The position numbers and the translations under genes were made by a program. DNA of 64,000 nt. Origin: Pseudophaeomoniella oleicola. Taxonomy: Eukaryota; Ascomycota; Eurotiomycetes; Phaeomoniellales; Phaeomoniellaceae. Positions 13,213 through 25,500 of the stretch are shown here, piece after piece. The DNA lies in contig QWDQ01000008.1 of the NCBI GenBank assembly GCA_003868215.1, positions 543,688 through 607,687 on the forward strand, in the 5' to 3' direction. Position 1 is the stretch's first letter. Every line of letters begins with the position of its first letter. The notes beneath the pieces were generated by a model, which did no database searches, was not told the origin of the DNA, and saw only the letters and a list, made by a program, of their open reading frames with translations.

Positions 13213-14010
13213 ATGGGCGCAATGTTCTCCGCCAAGCGCCTGGGCAAGGTATGTCTTCTATGACCGTTGCCTGATCCAGCATGTGAATACTGACTACTGT
13301 ACTTTGTAGGAGCTTCAGAAGGTACGTCCTACTGTTTTCCTTTCGTTCAACCTTCTTGGGCGACTTGCGCTCTTCTTCTCTACATTGTTCCCAGTACTAA
13401 CTCTGCGAGCAGCTGCAGCAACATCTCCCACCGGGCATAACTCTCGTCAAGGCCGACAACTTTCAAGACTGGCAGATGGATATCAGGGTCTTAGATGACA
13501 ATCCGCTGTACAACAATCGAATATTCCGGTTGCACTTCAAGTTTGGACAGAATTATCCTATTGGTATGACGGTTCCAAGGTGCTGTGTCTACCCTGGTGC
13601 AGCAACCCTCCCGGTTTGCGCACATGTGCTGACTGCTTTGCTCTCCATTAGAACCTCCCGAAGTAACCTTCGTCAAGCTGCTCCCTTCCACTAGTTCCAC
13701 CTCCGCCGGTGCATCATCATTATCTGCATCCTCTTCATCGTCAGCCTCTCCTACCCCTACCGCCGACAACGGCACCCGACTCATCCCCATGCACCCACAC
13801 GTTTACACCAACGGCATAATCTGTCTTGACCTTCTAGGATCAGCCGGCTGGTCCCCTGTCCAATCCGTCGAAAGCGTCTGTATGTCGATTCAGAGCATGT
13901 TGACTGGAAACACGCGAGACGAGAGACCGCCTGGTGATGAAGAGTTCTGCCGGAAGAACAGAAGCAGTCCGAGGGATATCAGGTTCGTTTACGAAGATAG
14001 CACTGTTTGA
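13213..14010 (+). CDS. Ubiquitin-conjugating enzyme E2, UBE2W type
   Basis: 185 aa from four exons (introns 13249-13309, 13322-13412, 13564-13651). The second exon is only 12 nt (13310-13321, encoding ELQK); including it gives the continuous helix KRLGKELQKLQQHLPPGI expected at an E2 N-terminus. The UBC fold follows, with DWQMDIRV, FRLHFKFGQNYPIEPPEV and the active-site segment HPHVYTNGIICLDLL, with catalytic Cys124. HPH replaces the usual HPN, as in UBE2W. WSPVQSVESVCMSIQSML and RPPGDEEF also match UBE2W. UBE2W-type enzymes attach ubiquitin to protein N-termini. A Ser/Ala/Thr-rich insertion of about 30 residues (78-107), just before the active site, is absent from the animal enzyme. Confidence 0.85.
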
Positions 14011-15164
14011 AACAAGAGCCAAAGGTACTCGATAAAGAGCGTTAAAGGAAAGGAAACCGCCCCGGGGAGTGATCGATCAGGTGCGGATAATGAGTCAGTC
14101 GGCTCATTCATATAAGAGGGACGAACTCGGTGACCTTCTAGGCATGTATTGATGCTGGTGTCTCTCAACCTCGTTTCATCAACCCCAGTCAGCCCGTTAT
14201 GTACGACCTAGTTCCTCGAAGTCATTCGGAAAATCGAAGGATACATATTCCACGTCCAAGCGAACAGAGACCGACGATCCGCTACTCCACTCCATCACCA
14301 ACATTATCCTTCATGTAGTATATAGCATCAGCGTTTCCTCAGGAAGACTTCATTCCTATCACCAACCAGGAATGGAATGAAACGGGTCGCAGTGACCGGC
14401 TAACTGGGTTCATTCTGGATTCGAATCTTCTACGGCGTTTCTCACGCGAAACTAGCAAGTGATCTAGCAATCTGTCATCTGTTATCTGGCGGAAAGAAAT
14501 ATCAAGGACGCAACTGGAAATCTTGGAAAGGGGTATGATCGCTCACCCTCTTCTTGACATCCTTTTGGATTCATCTTTGGAGCCATTGTTCTCTATTTCA
14601 ACGCTAGCTCTTTTTGTGAAATAGCAAATGCCCATCATGGTGGCATAGGGGCAGTGCAGACAGACAGATTTGGGCCTTTTTCCTTTCTTATAGATAGATG
14701 CCTATGTAGGTAGGGAGGGACCTAAGGGGCGAACACGACGATGACTATGATGATGATGATGTGCTGTTTCATGTTTTCCGCCTCTCGTCCGTCCTTTTTC
14801 TTCTTCTGTTTCTTTTCCTTTCTCTTTTTTCTTTCATATAATTGGCGGCAAGGGGGTGAAATTGTAGAGAGATAAGAAAGATATTGAAAGCTCTAGGAAT
14901 TCAGATGAAGAAGTATGTTGTAATATGTATGTATGTATATACGTATTTATTTGCTGGCTGGCTGGCTGATGATATAGACAACAACAGTCCTTGATGTATT
15001 CAATTTCTTATCCTTACCCCCAGATACGCTACACTATCCTATACCAATACAAAGTTCCCCAAACCATAATCTCATCTCATCTCATCTCATCTCATTTCTA
15101 GATCGTTGGCAATACTACCACCAAATTAACTAGTTTTCTCATTTGTTCCAAAGTTATGTATTTT
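14011..15164. other. Intergenic between convergent E2 and phosphoesterase genes
   Basis: 1.15 kb without a supported gene. It contains an ATG/GAT triplet run at about 14746-14760, pyrimidine-rich stretches around 14790-14835, and a CTCAT pentanucleotide array at 15071-15095. Confidence 0.55.
15071..15095 (+). repeat. CTCAT pentanucleotide microsatellite
   Basis: Five perfect tandem copies of CTCAT, in the 3' flank of the metallophosphoesterase gene. Confidence 0.95.
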
Positions 15165-16655
15165 CTAGCATCCACAAGAAGTATGCCCATCGGGAACAAC
15201 AGGGTACCTATCCAGACCGTACGTTTTATTGAGCGTCACGGCGCCGCTGACGGTGCCATCTTCGAGGCGGTTGTAGGTGTAGACGAGGCCGAGGTCGGGC
15301 CAGGATTCGTCGTCGTGGTCATCATCGTCCGTGAGGTTGTTATCTTCGTTGTTGTCATTATTGGTGGAAATGGGGGTGCTGGTGATGATGGTGGTGGGTT
15401 TTTGGTGGAGGCCATGGCGAAGGCGGGATTTGTAGTGGATGGCGGTTTTGATGAGGTGTTCGTCGAGGATGATTTGGCGCGAGCCGCGTGTCCAGCTGCC
15501 GTAGCCGCCGTAGCCGGTGTGGCGGGCGAAGCAGAGGTTGAGGCCGTTGCCGGTTAAGGGGGTGGAGTTGGAGTTGGAGTCAGAAGAGGAGGGGGAGGGG
15601 ACGGTGAAGGATGAGTTCCATTTCATGCACCAGTCGTCGCCGTGGTCGTGACCGGAGAAGGTGGCGAGGAGGCCCTCTGTGGAGAGTAGGGCGCGCATGA
15701 AGGGGATGTCGGTGCCGATGTATTCGCCGGTGGTGGAGATGCCTTGTTGAGCGAGAGGGTTGTCGTCGTTGATTCCTGGTTCGGTCGTGTTGGAAACACC
15801 TGGGTGGGTCTGTTGGAAGGATAACATGGCGTTGGTGGGGATGTGGTAGAAGGCGAGGGACGGGATGGTGTGGCCATATGCAGCTTGGAGGCGAGCATTT
15901 GTGGCCGTGAACCAGTCGACCACGTTTTCATGGACCCATTCGTCTTGAGGAACTGTCGAACCGTTGGATGAGGACTGTTGATACAGGAAGCCACCGCGTG
16001 AATCAAAGAACCAGAGGATCGAGATAGGGTTCTCTTCGCGGGTGTCGGAACTGTAGACGGGGATATAGTAGTTTGTTACACCAGCGACATCATTGGAGGT
16101 CGGGACCATATTTGCGGTGAGAGAATTGGACCAGAGATGTTCCCGTTCAAGAATGGAGGCACGGCTCAAGTTGAATTGCGAATCATGGTTTCCATAGGTC
16201 GAAGCCCAGAGGAGGTTGCGAGAGACCAGAGGTTTAACTATTTCGTCCACATAGTGCGAAGAGTTGTGGAGGTACGTGTTCTCACCAGTGATCAAGTCGC
16301 CGTTTATGACAACTAAGTCAGGAGATTCCGAATCCAGCACCGTGTTCATCACCTCCAGGGACTTGGCATCTTGACCTGGTCCCCAATTGAGGTTCTCAGC
16401 TGGAAGGGGGATATCGGTTAGCCGTCATATCTTTCAGGAGGGAAGAACAGAACGTCATGTGAGGAGGCATATGCAGCTACCTTCACCAAAGTGCAGATCA
16501 TTGAACACGCTGATCTGGAAAGTCCCATTCTTGTTAAAGCGCAAGGGTGATGTTTCCTGGTGCGCTTTGGAAGACACCTTCGATGGAAGAGCTTGTGCAC
16601 AGCCAGATAGAATTGCGGCGACAGTTGTGCTAAGAATAATGCCGTGAGCCATCAT
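15165..16655 (-). CDS. Secreted or vacuolar calcineurin-like metallophosphoesterase (DCR2/PAP29-like)
   Basis: 469 aa from two exons (intron 16400-16480). The N-terminus MMAHGIILSTTVAAILSGC is a likely signal peptide; several N-glycosylation sequons follow. All five metal-binding blocks are visible: NDLHFGE (D-x-H), NGDLITGEN, YGNHDSQ, YHIPTN and GHDHGDD. The intron joins NDLHFGE to AENLNWGPGQDA, a junction typical of this family. Near the C-terminus is a Asn/Asp-rich insert (STNNDNNEDNNLTDDDDHDDE region, about residues 415-435). Relatives include yeast Dcr2 and plant PAP29; the substrate is unknown. I take the first of two adjacent ATGs as the start. Confidence 0.88.
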
Positions 16656-17507
16656 AGTGAGAGAAGTCAAGAGGCGCGGCTCTCAAGATCTGATACTGCA
16701 GTCTGTTCCGCAGCAGCTTGAACAAGCACCGGAGATATTGTTGACAGCCAACCACAGAGCCAGAGATTCTCATAGATTGGACTTGGGGACCACATCTTTA
16801 TATAGCTTCATCACCTGTTCCTTGGGCTCGCCATGTGCATATCAACTGGGAATCCACTTAGGATCACACCGTTGGAACCTAGCTGTATGAATAAGTTTCG
16901 ATGGCGAGAGGAAAAGAAATGAAGGTTCAACGATACTTCCTGTTAGAGTAGCAAGGAAAGTAAATGGGCACCAGTCTTCCTCACTACGAAGAACATGGAT
17001 GTTGGTACTTAGTAAGTGGTCAATACTACCCTAGGTAATTATCTGTGTAGATAACCTTGAGGTCTGATAGGGATGGTCGTTATTAGTTGTAGACGAGGAT
17101 CTGTCGATAGTTCCGTACAGTCAAGCGGGCCGGCAACACGCCGAGTCCGAATCAGTCAATAAGAGAGATTGACAAGGCCACCAATGAAAGATAACCAGGT
17201 CTGCTCGTGCTGGACCAGTGAAGTAAATGCATGATCTCTTCTGGCACAACCATGGACGATCAAGGGAATGAAACTTATAGGTACATAAGAAGTTGATCCA
17301 AAGGTGTTTGAGGCGGATCGATTCCTTACAGACTTAAATATAGGAATCAGTAACTACAGTATATGCAGAAAGCATCAGTTCAAGTGATGCTATGCTACTA
17401 CTAGTCGCAATCCCACCTCGAACAAAGCAGATGGCCCGAACGATTTTGTCTTAAGATACAAAGGAACAACAGCAACAACTATACACAGAACATATGCTGT
17501 TTCCTGA
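16656..17507. other. Intergenic, phosphoesterase promoter and 49 kDa gene 3' flank
   Basis: 852 bp, no supported gene. Both flanking genes are on the minus strand, so this holds the phosphoesterase promoter and the 3' end of the complex I gene. Confidence 0.55.
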
Positions 17508-18981
17508 TCATCTATCGACCTCACCAAACACAAGATCCATAGTTCCGATGATTGCGACTGCGTCTGCCAGCAGATGACCGCGAGCGATCTGGTCCATAGA
17601 TCCCAAGTGTGCGAAACCAGGAGCACGGATCTTACACCTGTATGGTCGCTCACTTCCATCACTGACAAGATAAACACCCATTTCACCCTTGGGTGCCTCG
17701 ATGGCGCTGTAAGTGTCACCGGGGGGAACAGTGTAGCCCTTGGTAAACAACAAGAAGTGGTGAATCAAAGCTTCCATGTTCTCTTTCATGGCAGCACGAG
17801 GTGGAGGAGCAATCTTGTAGTCCTCAACGCGAATCGGACCTTCGGGGATCTTGTTCAGACACTGGTGGATGATGCGTAGCGATTGTCGGAATTCTTCCAT
17901 ACGGCATAGGTAGCGATCGTAGCAGTCTCCGTTGACACCCACAGGGACGTCGAAGTCGACTTGGTCGTAGGCATCATAAGGTTGTGACTTTCGAATATCC
18001 CATGGTACACCGGATCCTCTGAGCATGACGCCGGAGAATGAATAGTTGAGAGCATCGGCAGCGCTGACGACACCGACACCCTTGGTGCGGCCGATCCAAA
18101 TACGGTTGTCGGTCAAAAGTTCTTCGGTCTCGTCAATACGATCACCAAATTGAGTGGCCCATTGATAAATGTCATCCAAGAGGCCAAGGGGAAGGTCCTG
18201 ATGGACACCACCTGGTCGTACATATGCAGCGTGAAGACGAGCACCCGAAACTCGCTCATAGAATTCCTAAAGGCAACTGGTTAGATAAGAGCGTTTATGA
18301 AGGAAAAGAATGCCATACCATGAGCTTTTCACGTTCCTCGAATCCCCACAAGAATGGTGTCAATGCACCAACATCCATAGCATGAGACAAGATGGACATG
18401 AGATGATTCAAAATCCTGGTAATCTCGCCAAACATCGTTCGAATCCATTTCGCACGATCTGGGATTTCTATGTTGAGCAGCTTCTCTACAGCCAGGGAGA
18501 AGCATTGCTCATTGGTCATCATAGAAACATAATCCAGTCGATCAAAATATGGCAGTGCTTGCAAATATGTTTTGTATTCGATGAGCTTCTCCGTCCCACG
18601 GTGAAGCAAGCCAACGTGTGGATCTGCTCGCACGATCTCCTCACCGTTCAACTCGAGAATCAACCGCAACACACCGTGAGCAGCTGGATGTTGAGGCCCA
18701 AAATTAACGGTATAATGACGAATCTTGCGGCCGCTCGTGCTATCAGGTTCATCGTCGGGTGCGTCGTTCAGGGCAGTGCTATCTGGATCCACCGGGTGAC
18801 CAAAGCTGGAGTCAGTCGGAATCATGGTCATCCCTTCTGTCGCATATTCAACGCGTCTGGAGGGGGTTGTCGACAGTAGACGAGCATTGGAAGCAAATCT
18901 CGGTGCAATTGGGATTGAGGGGCGTAGACATAATCTCTTCGCTGTGTGGCGCCCTGCGAGACGGGCAATTGAGGCAGCCAT
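17508..18981 (-). CDS. nuo-49: NADH:ubiquinone oxidoreductase 49 kDa subunit (complex I, NDUFS2)
   Basis: Mitochondrial inner-membrane complex I core subunit near the quinone site. Two exons (intron 18267-18318) give 473 aa. The N-terminus is a mitochondrial presequence ([20 protein letters not shown], basic, no acidic residues). The core follows with [72 protein letters not shown], then [13 protein letters not shown], and a C-terminal end with KAPGFAHL-like [28 protein letters not shown]. Length and ending match the family closely. The start is the first ATG in frame. It is divergent from RPC40. Confidence 0.96.
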
Positions 18982-19297
18982 TGTACTGTACAAAGATCGA
19001 AAGCTGGGCTCAGCCCTCAAGAAGCCGTCTCTATCTCCCTTCTTTCAACGTGGTCGTCGCTATCAAACGTTGATGAAGCAGGAACGGAGATGGAGACGTT
19101 ATGAGGTCCTGATCATTAATTCGCATCAATGATGCTAGCAACAGCTTCCAGCGGGAAGCGGAATTCGAAGGCCGCCGATTGGTCAACGCTAGCTTACATA
19201 ACTTTCGGTGGGAGCTGTGGCACTTTCTGGAGATAATTCAAACAATTTTTTGAGATCCTCGCCGACGTCCATAGTGATTCTGCGACAGCATTCTAAC
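18982..19297. promoter_or_regulatory. Shared nuo-49/RPC40 divergent promoter region with a CCAAT box
   Basis: 316 bp between divergent start codons. An inverted CCAAT pentamer (ATTGG at 19178-19182, in CCGATTGGTC) lies about 115 bp from the RPC40 start and 200 bp from the nuo-49 start. The CCAAT-binding HAP complex is a known regulator of respiratory genes in fungi; use of this site here is an inference. Confidence 0.45.
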
Positions 19298-20545
19298 ATG
19301 CCACACGCCACCATGGCTGCCGTACGACCGTCGCAGGAAGAATTAGAGAGGCGCAAGGTAAGCTGTGAACGCTTTAGGGATTCCGTATGGCACGCACTTA
19401 CACACTGGCGCAGATCGTTGGCATCAACTCCGAAACCGTCACAAATACTGCATCGACTGATTTCCCAGGGCATTGGCCGGGCGAGGATCATGCATGGGAT
19501 ATTGAGAAGTTCAGAGATGTAGGCGTCAGTACACAGAATCATTGGATCTTTGATTGACCTGGAACAGAATCTCAAAATACAAGTTCACTACAATCAACCC
19601 TTCGACGCTTCTTTCTCGCTGATAGGAATCGACACTGCCCTGGCGAACGCTTTCCGCCGAATCCTTATCGCCGAAGTCCCTACTCTTGCCATCGAAAACG
19701 TCTATATCCATAACAATACGTCCATTGTCCAGGATGAGGTTCTTTCACAGCGATTAGGTCTCATTCCTCTGAAGGGGTCCAAAGAAGGCCTCAATTGGAT
19801 GAGATGGTACAAGAAGCCCTCAGAACCTGGTGCGAACGACGGTTCAACACCAAGCGACTACAACACTGTTGTCTTGCATTTGAATGTCGAGTGTCAGAGA
19901 AATCCAGATGCTGAAGAAGGCGAGACAGACACTCGTAAAAAGTACATACATGGTCATGTCTACGCAAAGGACTTGCTTTATGAACCCATTGGAAGGCAAT
20001 CGGACTACTTCAAAGGCGAAGATGAGATAAGACCTACCAACCCAGACATTCTCATCGCGAAATTACGGCCGGGTCAACAGATACAGCTAGATCTCCACTG
20101 CATAAAAGGCATTGGACAGGACCATGCTAAGTTTTCTCCCGTCGCCACAGCCACTTATCGACTCCTCCCACATATCGACATAATAAGGCCCATTGTCGGC
20201 GCAGATGCGAGGAAATTCCAGAAATGCTTCCCGAAAGGAGTCATCGGTCTTGAGAAAGTGACGGCAGAGGATGCAGCGCGGCAGGCCAGTGAATACGCTG
20301 GAAAGGAAGGAGAAGACAAAGCTGTTGTGAAGGATGCTTTCAGAGACACTGTTTCTCGAGAGTGTCTCAGACACGAGGAGTTCCAAGGAAAAGTGAACCT
20401 CGGCAGGGTGCGGGATCACTTCATATTCAGCGTGGAGAGTACGGGACAGCTTAACAGTGACGTCTTGTTCCTCGAAGCTGTGAAGGTCCTTAAATTCAAG
20501 GCAGCGAGGCTGAAAAGAGATTTGGATGCACTGAGAGGACAATAA
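19298..20545 (+). CDS. RPC40: DNA-directed RNA polymerases I and III subunit AC40
   Basis: Alpha-like assembly subunit shared by Pol I and Pol III, forming a heterodimer with AC19. Three exons (introns 19358-19413 and 19519-19567) give 380 aa. The Rpb3/RpoA dimerisation signature is clear: LIGIDTALANAFRRILIAEV, followed by PTLAIENVYIHNNTSIVQDEVL and QRLGLIPLKG. The C-terminus has DHFIFSVESTG and the helix SDVLFLEAVKVLKFKAARL. The second intron ends at 19567; without it the frame has a shorter, false N-terminus. Two in-frame ATGs (19298, 19313) are possible. The second has the stronger context (GCCACCATGG), and the protein would lose only five residues. Confidence 0.95.
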
Positions 20546-20784
20546 ATTGACGGGTGAGTGTGGGTTAATGGATGTTGCATTTTATTTCGGCGTTTGGGAG
20601 ACGGTTCATCATCATCGTTGGAGGTCCAGTTGAACCCAATGACTCGGTGGGTGATACCTGGGTTGTATCCGTACGTGGCGCATATGGCGCTTGACCAAAT
20701 CAAGAACGGATGGGGAAAAGTCGTTATGTGAATTTATTGTGTTACTTTAGATACCACTGTGTCATAATCTAGAAGTCTATAAAC

Positions 20785-22126
20785 CTACTTGTTGTAGATT
20801 AATTTGAATTTGAAGCCGATCGTGAAAGCCTGATCACTGACCGCGATCTCCTCCCCATCACTGACCAGATCCCTCAATTTCTTGGTCAGGTTCGGCTTCG
20901 TCTGTTCCCTCAGCGCCTCGGGGGCCTGGTAATACAGACTCTTCTGGCCGGTCCTGATGCTCGGCTTTTTCAGTTGGGCCTCGGCCCGTTCGCCGAGGGA
21001 CGCGATGAAATCCTCCAGGCGCATGTCTGGATCGATGTAGAGGGTCTGCGCGAGGTTGCCGCAGACGGGGCAGTCGTCTTTCTTCTCTGCGGTGAAGGTG
21101 TAGGTGTACAGGCCGGATTCGTTGCTGTCGCCCGTGTACATCATGTAGTTGTCGAGGTAAGGTGCGCAAGAGGTGGCGATCTTGAGGGCTTCGGAACAGC
21201 ATTCCGCGGCGATGATGGCGTTGGTCGATGCGATCGCGGGGATGATGTTTTTCACGACGCCTTGAGTCATGGAGTACGTTACACCTGGGATGTTGAATTC
21301 TTGGGCACGGGCGAGTGCGGTCTGGAAGAGCCATGTGATGTGTTCAGGATCGTCGGTGTCCAGGATGTCGCCTTTACGGTGTTCCTCCCAGGCGATGATG
21401 TGAGCCCATTCGATACAGTGTTGTGGTTGGCGAGGGATAGTGGCAAGGGTGCAAAGCGGCACGGCGGCACGAGGGGCATGCATGGAGAGCTGGCACTCGA
21501 TGCAAGATGATAGCGTTGGAAGGACAACACGAGCTTGTCCCTTGAAACCTTCGGTCCCACCGTCGATGAGCGGTTTGAGTGATTCCGGGTTGTCCATGTC
21601 GACGAGATCCACGAGTGTGGCATTGATCCAGCGACGAGCCTCTATGCTGTCGAGTCCACAAATGACAAACTTAAACTGCATATAATAGTCTTCATCCTTG
21701 TCTTGGATCTTACCATTGTACGGCGTAATCTTGACTCCAGGTACACGACGTTCAACGAATGCGGCAGCTACTTCTGCTTTGTATTTCCCAACATCCGCTT
21801 GACGGAAGAGGAATTGACGGTTGAGGTTAGAGACGTCGATTGTATCCATATCAATGACATGTATGTCTTTGAACCCAGACAGGGCGAGATTCTTCAGGAT
21901 CTCACAGCCTAAACCACCTGCTCCAATTACCAGTACTTTCGAGGACTCAAGTTGCCGTATCGTCTCTGAACCGGGTTCAAAATGCTCTTCAGTAAATGGA
22001 GTTGAACGGCTGAGTACACTATCCAGGTACTTCCTGTTGTGGACGGTTAGCATATATAGAGACATGGAGCATAGCTGTGCCTTACCATCGTGCACGAGGC
22101 TCTGGCCCGTTAGCCAGACCAGGCAT
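20785..22126 (-). CDS. UBA3: NEDD8-activating enzyme E1 catalytic subunit
   Basis: Adenylates NEDD8/Rub1 together with Ula1 (APPBP1) and passes it to Ubc12 for cullin modification. Two exons (intron 22034-22085) give 429 aa. A 41-nt first exon encodes MPGLANGPEPRAR and splices into WKYLDSVLSRSTPF, the UBA3 start. Visible blocks: the nucleotide site VIGAGGLGCEILKNLAL, the DMDTIDVSNLNRQFLFR segment, DGGTEGFKGQARVV, and the catalytic cysteine region PLCTLATIPRQPQHCIEWA. Zinc-binding cysteines (CIEC, CPVC) are present. The C-terminus has the ubiquitin-like E2-binding fold ending in FKLIYNK. It is divergent from TEL2 and convergent with RPC40. Confidence 0.95.
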
Positions 22127-22599
22127 GGCGAGCTGCAGGTCTGTGGTAATGCTGTAACGTATTGGTGATAATCAGAGCAGAGACTAGAATTGGTTGTTTC
22201 AGTCCTTCTACAGGGATGTCCCGCTGATGTTGTTGGTGGTGTTATCTGGAGTCACTTTGTTTGCCCTCCCCACGTTACAAGAAGACGTCGTGAATATATT
22301 CCCGCTGCTCAACCAACAATGGATTTCGGCGTTTTTGAACGGTACGATTGACAATCACTGTTACCATACGGTACTTCACATACACAGTGAGCCTGAAAAC
22401 TAGTTGAATCGCAAGGAAAGGGAGCAAAGCGCTTTGCGGATTCAGACGACTCTCGTCGATTGCTCTGAAATGGCGAGGTGAAGTCACAAAAATCTGCTTA
22501 GGTAAGCGGTCAAAGAACTTCACAGCGGTCCTGAGAGCCGACTTTGGCTCAGATTCGTTTGAGCTGTTGCAGAGGCTGATTCACCATGCGTGACCAGAT
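22127..22599. promoter_or_regulatory. Shared UBA3/TEL2 divergent promoter region
   Basis: 473 bp between divergent start codons, with no supported coding frame. An ATG at 22586, out of frame with TEL2, opens a very short frame overlapping the TEL2 start, and could be a minor upstream initiation site. Confidence 0.5.
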
Positions 22600-25500
22600 A
22601 TGGACAAACTCATACAGTCAGATAGAACGAATCGAAATAATGTAGGACGCTTGGAGTCGCTGTCGTTGAGCGATTCTACCTTCCAAAGCAACGAGTCGAC
22701 GTTCTCTCTCCAGTCGGCACGAGCCTCCAGTAAGATCACGGAACTGGACAGTGTATCACCGCCCACATCTGGAAGCCTTGATCTGAAAAGCCCCAAGGAA
22801 TCTTTCGCTAAGTTAGATGGGACCAACAAGGAGCCAACAAGGCCAATAATTGAAGAACTTGATTCAGTAGCACCGCTCACATTCACGGACTCGGACGAGG
22901 TTCTCGCGGCTCTGAAGGACAAGCCAAACGCGCAAGTATTGGTAGCATGCTTGGAATATCTGGTGGATCGTGATAATAGTCATGGCACCAATATCAGATC
23001 TTCTGACGCAAAGGCAGCCCAGGTACTCAATGTGTTGGTCAACGATATCCTCCCCAACTATTGGCCGAGCCTTGCAAAGCAATCACGTACAGCTGGTGCA
23101 ACACATATCAAGCGGCTTCTACTAGACGCTCTACGCAGCATTGCCGGAGTCGGTGCTCTTTTGGCATCATTGAAGTCTTCGAAAACAAGGTCAGGAGGGG
23201 ACACCAGGAAATGGGAAGTCCAACATCTTCTGGAGTGCTTAGCCCAGTTGCTGGAGCCGAATGATTTTGTCTACAATGTCCTAAATGACATTGTCCAATA
23301 TCATGTCCATGAGTCCCAACAGCGTATACTTTGGCACGAGTTCGTGTCCACCATAGTTGGAGGCAGACTCTTGTCTCTAACAAGTGAGGCAGTTTTCACA
23401 ACCAGATGCCTAGATGCAGACCGCGATCCTGATGCATGGGTTGCTGATGGACGCAAATTCGCCAGTTGGCTAGGACGTAATCTGAACTTTGCTCTTTTCA
23501 ACGCTCCAGCAGGCAAACAGAAGTCCTGGACAATGATTGCACAATTCGTCAAGCGGTGTATCACAATGCCACATTCTGGTAAGTACATCCGGAATAATCC
23601 CTCCAGCAGACTACTAACGAGTGTCAGACCTCTTCGTAGGGGAGGTCATGAGAGGCTTGATATTTGATCAGCGCAGTATGTGGACTCCCTTGGGTCTGCT
23701 TTTCGAAAATTTGATGATGAGAGACGAACATGAAATGTTCTTCAAACTTATTCTCGATCACGTCTGCTCCCATTACCTACCGTCAGCTAGTCAGACAGAT
23801 GACACTAGCCAACAAACACGCCCGGAGGTTGGAGCTGTCGCTACTATCATCTCTAGTATTATTGGACTTGATGTAAAGCTGGAAAACAGTTTGGTAACAT
23901 GGCTTTGCTCGGGATCAAACGGCCTAGCATGTAGCTTTGAAGCGCGGAGAGCCTCAATAGCGGCTCTGGGAGATCGAGAAGGTGAGTGCAACAATTCCAA
24001 TATCATTTAGGAGGACACATGCTCATCGTATCTTAGAGAGGCTGCGCACCATTCTGGACCGAACCTTGAAGGCTTTTGGTGATAAGCTGCATATACAGCA
24101 CACCCCCATCATGCAGCAAGAAGGTTCGTCGATATTGTCTCTAATCTGTTCTTTTCCCTCTATCAAGCAAGCTAGTACTCATAAGACATAGCACTCGCGC
24201 AAATCATTCTATTAGCAACCGGTTCTTTGTACAGATTGAACCGTACGAGTGTATCAGGATTGTCGCGATCGTCTTCATACCTTCAAGCGGTGTCGAACAG
24301 ACTAGCCTCATCAATCCCTCGTGCTCGTATACTCGGTATGATCGTTGGCACTGCTATATCTCAAATGCTCGAAGCCTCAGGTAATGCTCTTAGATTTGAC
24401 ATGGAGGAGTTGGAAACACCTGAAGCTCAATGGTATATGAACATTACTCAACTCAAAGACGACATGGGCTCGATCACGGCCTTGAAAGTAGATTCGGGGC
24501 CTACCAAAGCTATGGTGGGAAAGAAGCGCAAAGTTGCTGTCAAATCAAATACTAAGCCCCCGATTCACCGGGGGAGTACTAAGGTTATTGCAATCGAGGA
24601 GTTGTCGGATACGTCACAAAGCGAAGATGATCTTGTTCCATATGAGAAGCCAGACGAGGATCCAGAGGATTCTGACGACGACCCTACACTATTAAATCGC
24701 TCCAAGTCAACAGCTCCTGTGTAAGTCCGCGCACATCCTAGATACAAGCTGCAATACTAACACTAAACAGCTATATCAAAGATCTCATCTCTGGTCTTCA
24801 AGCGAACGATAAACCCGAGGTCTTCGATCTGGCACTGAAAACAGCACCCGCCCTTATTCGACGAAAGGCCAATTTCGGGACGGAACTGGTGGAGAATATC
24901 GACAGGCTTGCTGCTGCCTTAATAAATGCGCAAGATGGTATGAACAAGCAAGAAAGCCAGAACCTGCGGCTGCAGAGTATGATAGCTTGCGTCGTTGCAC
25001 AGCCTTCAAAGATGGCACCATGGTTCATCAGAATGTATTTCGAGGGAGACATCTCACAAGCACAGAGAGCTACTATCCTCACCGCCGTTGGCCTGGGAAC
25101 TCGCGAACTTGCCGGCTTTGAAGATGCGTACCTCGAGATCGATGTCCAACCACAGTCAACAGACTTCCCGTCGAAGAGGCTCCCCCCTAAACTGGAAGCT
25201 ATATACTCACAGCCACGATCAGCGTTAGGAAACGTAGCCAAGCAGATCGAGCACGCGACCCTTCGTCCTATGGCGCTAGCTGCTGCGGACGAGATGACAG
25301 GACCAGACGTACTGAAAGTGCGGACTTTCTCTTCCCGTATGGAAGTAGAAAGAAAAACTCAGCAGAAGGAAGAACAGCGCAAGAAGAAAATTCCACGAGA
25401 TCTACACAAGCTCCTCAGCCAGAAATTCTACCTCGAACTCTGCGGCCGCTTGGATATTGTTATTTCAGGAGCGTAAGTTACTCAACCAGAACCCCCCTTA

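Noticed and set aside
20974-21510. 178-codon plus-strand frame antisense to UBA3
   Set aside because: It exists because UBA3 has C-rich third positions there; the Gly/Val-rich product is a typical shadow of a GC3-rich gene.
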